A stretch of DNA of 5,754 bases, from contig JAGOIB010000070.1 of the NCBI GenBank assembly GCA_017995875.1, positions 4,431-10,184 on the forward strand, read 5' to 3'. This document shows, piece by piece, positions 1 through 5,200 of the stretch (positions are counted from its first letter, which is position 1; every line of letters begins with the position of its first letter). The position numbers were made by a program, and so were the translations under genes. The notes under the pieces are model-generated. The model did not search any database and was not told the origin of the DNA. It was given only the letters and a program-made list of their open reading frames with translations. The stretch comes from Saprospiraceae bacterium. GTDB lineage: Bacteria > Bacteroidota > Bacteroidia > Chitinophagales > Saprospiraceae.

Positions 1-8
1 TATCAATC

Positions 9-25
9 GTGCCCCGTAGGGGCAC
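9..25 (+). repeat. REP-like palindrome, copy 1
   Basis: This is a perfect 7-bp inverted repeat: GTGCCCC at 9-15, loop GTA at 16-18, GGGGCAC at 19-25. The same 17-base unit with one change occurs in inverted orientation at 105-121, and a diverged version occurs at 156-172. Short GC-rich palindromes scattered between genes are typical of REP-type elements, which in many bacteria are spread by RAYT (TnpA-REP) transposases. No such transposase is in this window. It has no U-tract, so it is a poor candidate for an intrinsic terminator, although it could be the end of a gene unit left of the window. Confidence 0.65.
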
Positions 26-104
26 AACTGAGCTCGCGCATATCTGTGTCTTGTTGGTAAAGGAATATTATTACAAGGGAGACAGATCTAAAAGTGGTCA
101 TGTG

Positions 105-121
105 GTGCCCCTACAGGGCAC
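105..121 (-). repeat. REP-like palindrome, copy 2 (inverted)
   Basis: Read on the minus strand this is GTGCCCT, GTA, GGGGCAC, identical to copy 1 at 16 of 17 positions. The one change (C to T at the top of the stem) still allows a G-U wobble if the minus strand is transcribed, so the 7-bp stem and GTA loop are kept in that orientation. On the plus strand it is a 6-bp stem with a 5-base loop. Copies 1 and 2 are inverted relative to each other and could also pair with each other over about 17 bases. Confidence 0.62.
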
Positions 122-155
122 AAATGTTTCCTCCCCATTTATTGCTACCAACCTT

Positions 156-172
156 TAGCCCCTAAGGGGCAT
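156..172 (-). repeat. REP-like palindrome, copy 3 (diverged)
   Basis: On the minus strand this reads ATGCCCCTTAGGGGCTA. It has a 5-bp stem (GCCCC/GGGGC, 158-162 with 166-170) and a TTA loop, and its outer two base pairs are lost. The core matches copies 1 and 2. The adjoining bases (TACCAAC at 146-152) mirror GTTGGTA found downstream of copy 1. Copies 2 and 3 share orientation and lie about 50 bases apart centre to centre, as in clustered REP arrays. Confidence 0.55.
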
Positions 173-304
173 TACAAATTCATTTTCCTTGCATCATTAA
201 TGAGTTATATCGTACTGAGCAATCGGAGTAATGAAGGGCGCAAAAAAAGGTAACCTATCCTTTATTTCTGTATTCTTACGACTTCATTCAAAACGCAAGC
301 GATT

Positions 305-1618
305 ATGACTGTCCAGAAGGCTGACGAAGGATTAAAACGTGTTGTCGGCGCACCCGCGCTTGCCATGTCGATGGTCAATGGAACTATCGGTGCCGGCATT
401 TTTGCTTTGCCGGCTGTCGTAGGTATCCAATTAGGCGCATTCAGCATTTTCAGTTATTTATTTTGCGGAGTGATGCTGGCTGCCATAATGCTTTGCTATG
501 CAGAGATCGGAAGCCGTCTTACAACCAGTGGAGGATCGTATGCTTATGTAGAATCTGTACTCGGTCCTTTGGCTGGCCTTATTGTCAACTGGCTCTTCTT
601 TTTTGGCTGGGGCGTTTTGAGTTGCGCAGCCCTGATGAATATTATCGCAGATTCACTTTCCGTATTGTATCCTGTATTTTCGAATGCCTGGATACGGGCA
701 TTACTATATGCGTTGATTCTTGGCCTGATCGTGGTCGTCAATGTGCGTGGGGCGAAGCAGGGAATCCTATTCGTCCAATTCATCACGATCATAAAGGTCC
801 TTCCGTTGTTAGCTATTATACTCTTTGGTTTCAGTCATATTAAGACAGAAAATCTGCATTGGGAACATTTGCCTTCTGTCAAAACATTTGCAGATACAGC
901 GCTTGTTTTGTTTTTTGCTTTTGCCGGATTTGAAACGTCTCTTGGGGTGAGTGGTGAATTGAAAAATCCAAAGCGAACAGTTCCTTTAGGCCTGCTGCTG
1001 GGAGGTATTGTGATCATTTTAATCTATTTGCTTCTTCAGACGGTCACGCAAGGTATATTGGGTACGCAAATAGTTAATTTCAAGGAAGCTCCTTTGGCGG
1101 CGGTTGCTAATGAAATCGTAGGTCCTATAGGTGGCACCATACTTCTTGTCACAGCTGCAATTGCATGTTTTGGCAGCGTTAGCGGTGATGTGATGGCTAC
1201 ACCAAGGATGTTATTCGCAGGTGCCAAAGACGGCTTGTTTCCAAAATTCCTTGCATCTGTGCATCCCCGGTTTGCAACGCCTCATCTCGCAGTCATTACT
1301 TACGCCTCCTTGATTTTTATCTTTTCAGTTTCGGGAGGATTCAAACAGCTGGCGATCCTCGCAAGTAGCGCCATACTATTGATCTACCTGGCAGTGATTG
1401 TGGCTACAGTGGTATTACGAAGCAGAAAGGAAGAAGTACCTGAGAAAACATTCAAGGTTCCCGGAGGATGGCTCATCCCTTTGATAGGCCTCACATCCAT
1501 AATCTGGTTATTGACGAGCCTGTCCAAATGGGAATTACTTTCTACCATCATCTTTATAGCGTTAATTTGCATTGGTTATTTGGGTATGAAAAAATGGCCT
1601 GTGAAAGCAGCAATGTAG
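305..1618 (+). CDS. APC-superfamily amino acid permease
   Basis: The product is 437 residues, a normal full length for bacterial amino acid transporters of the APC superfamily. It should sit in the inner membrane and move amino acids by proton- or sodium-coupled symport, or by exchange. By eye there are 12 hydrophobic segments, at about 14-36, 41-66, 84-114, 129-147, 154-176, 196-217, 226-247, 274-296, 326-344, 347-371, 389-405 and 410-427. Helix 1 carries the substrate-binding glycine motif GAGIF (29-33), helix 6 carries FAFAGFE (204-210), and the loop after helix 8 has the typical R..LFAGAKDGLFP pattern (301-313). Lys164 in helix 5 matches the lysine that replaces the second sodium ion in ApcT- and BasC-like members. 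The ATG at 305 fits the family's N-terminus (LKRVVGAPAL just before helix 1); the only nearby alternative, at 365, would cut into helix 1. No Shine-Dalgarno sequence is seen, as is usual in Bacteroidota. Substrate is unknown: the SteT/BasC/AdiC-type groups are the nearest by motif, but they cannot be separated here. Confidence 0.93.
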   Translation: MTVQKADEGLKRVVGAPALAMSMVNGTIGAGIFALPAVVGIQLGAFSIFSYLFCGVMLAAIMLCYAEIGSRLTTSGGSYAYVESVLGPLAGLIVNWLFFFGWGVLSCAALMNIIADSLSVLYPVFSNAWIRALLYALILGLIVVVNVRGAKQGILFVQFITIIKVLPLLAIILFGFSHIKTENLHWEHLPSVKTFADTALVLFFAFAGFETSLGVSGELKNPKRTVPLGLLLGGIVIILIYLLLQTVTQGILGTQIVNFKEAPLAAVANEIVGPIGGTILLVTAAIACFGSVSGDVMATPRMLFAGAKDGLFPKFLASVHPRFATPHLAVITYASLIFIFSVSGGFKQLAILASSAILLIYLAVIVATVVLRSRKEEVPEKTFKVPGGWLIPLIGLTSIIWLLTSLSKWELLSTIIFIALICIGYLGMKKWPVKAAM

Positions 1619-1622
1619 ATTA

Positions 1623-1630
1623 TAGTTTTG
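1623..1630 (+). promoter_or_regulatory. Candidate Bacteroidota -7 promoter element
   Basis: TAGTTTTG matches the Bacteroidota -7 consensus TAnnTTTG exactly. It lies just after the permease stop and would give a start of transcription around 1637, leaving a leader of about 38 bases before the ATG at 1675. The upstream -33 box is poor: no TTTG lies about 20 bases upstream, and the nearest (1579-1582) is about 40 bases away. An eight-base match with two free positions can occur by chance, so read-through from the permease remains possible. Confidence 0.33.
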
Positions 1631-1674
1631 CAGGAAAGCTATCAGACTCAAATCTCGTTTACTATTTAGCTACA

Positions 1675-2238
1675 ATGATAAATCATAAAGTAATGAATGC
1701 TACTCCTATAAAATGTATCACAACGATAATTTTCCTGTTGACGATTTCCATCGCGATCCATGGACAGGGCAACTCCAATTACTCTGCCATCCGCAATGCT
1801 AATATTCAGATCAAGTCGTCCCTTAACAATACACCCATGGCCTGGACTACTGATGTGATAGATATCAAGCTCAATAAACAAACAGGTGACTTTGAAGCCA
1901 ACATCCTGGTCGACAATCTTACTTATGCAACACCTAATGCTGATTTCACAGGTGCCACGGGAGAAAATAAGGGAAAATACCTGACCCTGAGCGGAGTATT
2001 ACCTGTCAACGATGTTTTGGAAAATGCCAACAATGCCATTGATCGGAAAGTTGATATTACAACGGAATTCAACGAGATAGAATATCACTCCACCTTTACC
2101 TTTACGATCCTCAAGTTTCAAACAGGAGGATTCTCCGCAATGGCCAGTGGTACTGTTTCACACAGCGCACTTGGAATTACAAACCTGGAACAACTCAGTG
2201 ATGAATTGGTCATCATACTGAGTTTTACCGGCTATTGA
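1675..2238 (+). CDS. Small secreted protein, possibly YceI-like
   Basis: The product is 187 residues and I do not firmly recognise it. The N-terminus is a clear signal peptide: Lys5 and Lys13, a hydrophobic core at 14-28, and a likely signal peptidase I cut at HG|QG (30/31), with Gln following the cut as is common in Bacteroidota. There is no lipobox. The rest is rich in alternating polar and hydrophobic residues, suggesting a beta-sandwich or barrel. Two stretches recall YceI-type lipocalin-like proteins: IDIKLNKQTGDFEANI (about 62-77), and a C-terminus with GTVSHSALGI followed by LSDELVIIL (159-184), resembling the usual tail where a 'GI' segment precedes LSDEV.I. The typical HGV motif is missing, so this assignment is tentative. 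The reading frame stays open upstream to an ATG at 1594, inside the permease, but that would add residues before the signal peptide. An ATG at 1693 would give a shorter, equally good signal peptide. It follows the permease by 56 bases and faces the large surface-protein gene. Confidence 0.8.
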   Translation: MINHKVMNATPIKCITTIIFLLTISIAIHGQGNSNYSAIRNANIQIKSSLNNTPMAWTTDVIDIKLNKQTGDFEANILVDNLTYATPNADFTGATGENKGKYLTLSGVLPVNDVLENANNAIDRKVDITTEFNEIEYHSTFTFTILKFQTGGFSAMASGTVSHSALGITNLEQLSDELVIILSFTGY

Positions 2239-2251
2239 TTCCAAACGGAAT
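2238..2251. terminator. Weak hairpin between convergent genes
   Basis: ATTCC (2238-2242), loop AAAC, GGAAT (2247-2251) forms a perfect but short 5-bp stem in the 21-base gap between two facing stop codons. Being symmetric, it could act on both strands. There is no T-tract on either side and the stem is weak, so a true terminator function is unproven. No better terminator is visible for either gene. Confidence 0.25.
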
Positions 2252-2259
2252 ACACTCAC

Positions 2260-5200
2260 TTATCGGATCAATGTCACATCTCCCTTAAAGGTTTCTACCC
2301 AACCATCAATGTATTCCACCTCGGCAAAATAAACGAAGACACCAGGATTCATTGTTTCGTTTTTAAAGAAACCATCCCATCCCTTTGATGAATCATTTGG
2401 CTGGAAGTTGGTGGCTTCATGCAGCACTTCTCCCCATCGGTTGAACACCATAAACCGCTTGATCTGCGTGATCTGGTTTTCATTTCCACTGATATAAAAG
2501 ATATCATTGACATTATCGTTGTTGGGGGAAAAAACCGTAGGAATATAAATGTTCCGGACTTTATTGACAGTGATGTATATGTTGTCAGAAGCACTGCAGC
2601 CGTTCATATCATATATTGTTGCAGTTATTGTCACTGCATTAGCAGCATTGACTGTGCCTTCAAGGCAAGCGACATCAAAACATTCTACAAGATTGTCAGG
2701 TGACCATATCAGGGTGTCAATCTGGTTTGGTGCAAGCGTGGTGGTGACTTGTACATTGGCACTTTCTCCGAGGCCCAGTTCTATGTCAGGACCAAGACTG
2801 ATGCTGAATGCTGAAGGCGAAATGATTGTAATCATAGTATCCCACAGACAACCATTGGCATCTGCTAAGGCAACAGCATAATCGCCTGGGGACAGATTCG
2901 TAAATGTATTATCGGTGCTGAATGGCTGATTATTCAGACTGTAGGTATAAGGTGCTTCACCGCCTATCACCTGGTTGACATTGATAAAGGCATCCTGATC
3001 ACCTGAGCAGGAAGGATTTTTCGTATCAATCACTGCATCGGTTGGATGATCTGCGTTTTCTGTCACGGTGACAGATGTTGAATTGAAACATCCTGTCTGT
3101 GTATTTGTAATCGTCAGTACATAGAGGCCGGGTTGATCAACTGTTGGATGAATGGTGTTTTCATTTCCATCTGTCACTACACCAGGGCCTGTCCAGACTA
3201 TATTGTAACCGGTGCCGTTTGATGATCCTGTTGCATCCAGTGTTTGTGTTGTATTGGTGCAATCTAATTCACCATTTGCAAGGGCAATAGCTTTTGGTAT
3301 CAGGTTCATCACCACAGATACAGTAGATGCATCATCGGGACAAACCCCAACAGAAGTCAGTGTATATTGAAAAGTGTAATTCCCGGAAGCCTGGTTTTGT
3401 GTATTGAAAGTTCCGTTGACACTGTTAAATGCTCCACCAACAGATGGCACTGCAGAGGTCTCGGTCCATACACCATTGGCATCTGCTCCGGTGATCATGG
3501 CATTGAGATTGACCAATTGATTATCACCAACACAAAACGCGACAGGTGCTGATGCAACACCCGCATCTACGGATGGATCTACATCCACCATGACCTGGAA
3601 ATCAATCGGACAACCGGGAGGTGGTTGGTTTTGCAGATTAAATTGAAGTGTATATGCACCAGGATCACTTCCTGTTGGATCAAACAAAGTGCCATTCAAT
3701 GAAGCGGGATTAGTGCCGACAGGATTTTGAATGACAGACCATACACCTTGTTCAGCTGTATTTTCAATGGTTGACAGATCAAGGACATCTCCACCATTAC
3801 ACAAAGGTGCAGCGGATAAAAAGAAAACATCAGGGCAAGTGCAATCCAATAATTTTACAATCACCTCATATTCTTCTTCAGGACATGGAGCTGTAGCCGA
3901 ATTGGTCGTGTATTTAAAACGATAATTGCCTGCAGGGATATTATTGAAATTGAGGTTGGCAAATAATCCCACTGCACCTGATTGATCTACATCTGTCCAG
4001 CTACCACCTGTATCACCTGAAAGGATCATGCTATACAAATCGATTACAGAACCACCTGCCTGCGTATTGCAGAGCGTTGTATCAGCTTTTAGTGTAGCAG
4101 ATGGTGGTAACACTTCTGTCACCGATACGGATGTATTTCCAAAACAGCCTTGTCCATCCGACACCGATACGGAATAGATGCCGGTATTATTGACGGTCAG
4201 GGTTTGGTTCATCGAACCGTCAGACCAATCGTATGTAGCAAAACCAGAACCTGCATTGAGTATGGTACTGCCGTTTTCACAAAAGGCTGTGCTGCCGGTG
4301 ATGACCGGAGTAAGCGAAGTGCTTTCTGTTACTGTCACTGAGCCGGATCCTGCGCATCCTTTTACATCGACAACATCTACTGAAAAAACACCGGGTGTTG
4401 AAACAGTAATGGTTTGTGTAATGGCGCTATTGCTCCAGTTATAGCTGACATATCCTGCTCCTCCATCCAGCACTGTAAAACCGCCAATGCAATAGGTAGT
4501 AGAACCACCAATTGTCACCGTTGGATTAAGGTTGATAGAGGTAGTAATGTTTGTTGAGCCGCTACATCCCTGTGCATCAGTCACGAGCACTCCAATATTG
4601 CCTTCTGTAGATACTTGTATCGTCTGGCTCATTTCACCTGTCGACCATTGATATGTAGTATACCCGGTGCCTGCATCGAGGACAGTATTCGAGCCTTCAC
4701 AAAATTCTAATGCTCCTGTGATCACAGGAGACAAGGATGGCATTTCGGTCACACCAAAAGAAGTGTTGCCGGTACATCCATTAGCATCTGTTACGGTTAC
4801 AGTATAAGTACCAGTGGCAAAAACCTGAAGCGTTTGATTTGTAGTGGCGTCATTCCAGAAATAATTTGTGTATCCGGGGCCTGCATCAATCAACGCAGAA
4901 TTGCCGGTACAGAAAGAAGCCTGTCCTGCAATGACAGGGACAGGTAATGGATTGACAACAACTGAAGTTGTGTTGGCAGCGGATTGACAACCATCTACTG
5001 TCACGATGAGTTGGTACACACCGGGCATCACCGCATCTGTTGGATTTTGTATGGTGGATTGATAACCATTTGGACCACTCCAGGTATACGTGATGATAGT
5101 GCCTGATGTAGGTGTGCTACCTAATAATGCGATAGCTTCTCCTGTGCAATATGGTCCGCTGTTGGAAGCAGCAGCACCTGGTGGCGGATTGAATTGTACC

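Larger units (their letters stand above)
1..304. other. Non-coding region upstream of the permease, with palindrome cluster
   Basis: No credible gene lies here. The left part (9-172) holds three related GC-rich palindromes, listed separately. Between and beside them are shared short words: GTTGGTA at 53-59 and its reverse complement TACCAAC at 146-152, and TTACAA at 71-76 and 172-177. This suggests the repeat unit is longer than the hairpin alone. The part from 173 to 304 is AT-rich and is the presumed leader of the permease gene. I found no convincing promoter in it. TATTTCTG at 263-270 is one base off the Bacteroidota TAnnTTTG element but has no TTTG-type box at the expected distance upstream. 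No riboswitch-like fold was recognised. Confidence 0.6.

Noticed and set aside
9..172. Palindromes as a CRISPR array
   Set aside because: The units are self-complementary, only 17 bases long, in mixed orientation, and separated by unequal gaps (79 and 34 bases), unlike regular direct repeats and spacers.
189..211. TTGCAT and TATATC as a sigma70-type promoter for the permease
   Set aside because: The gap between the boxes is only 11 bases, far from the usual 17, and the Bacteroidota sigma factor prefers a different consensus.
200..253. Short open frame of 17 codons in the permease leader (MSYIVLSNRS...)
   Set aside because: It is too short to judge, has no ribosome binding signal and shows no run of one amino acid that would suggest a leader peptide for attenuation. 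It is probably chance.
1468..1674. Upstream extension of the small secreted-protein frame inside the permease gene
   Set aside because: The permease frame clearly encodes its last helices here. The other frame has no recognisable protein character and would put residues before an obvious signal peptide.
2419..2881. Plus-strand open frames opposite the surface-protein gene
   Set aside because: They lie opposite a strongly supported minus-strand coding region with recognised domains, and their translations show no motif or signal peptide.
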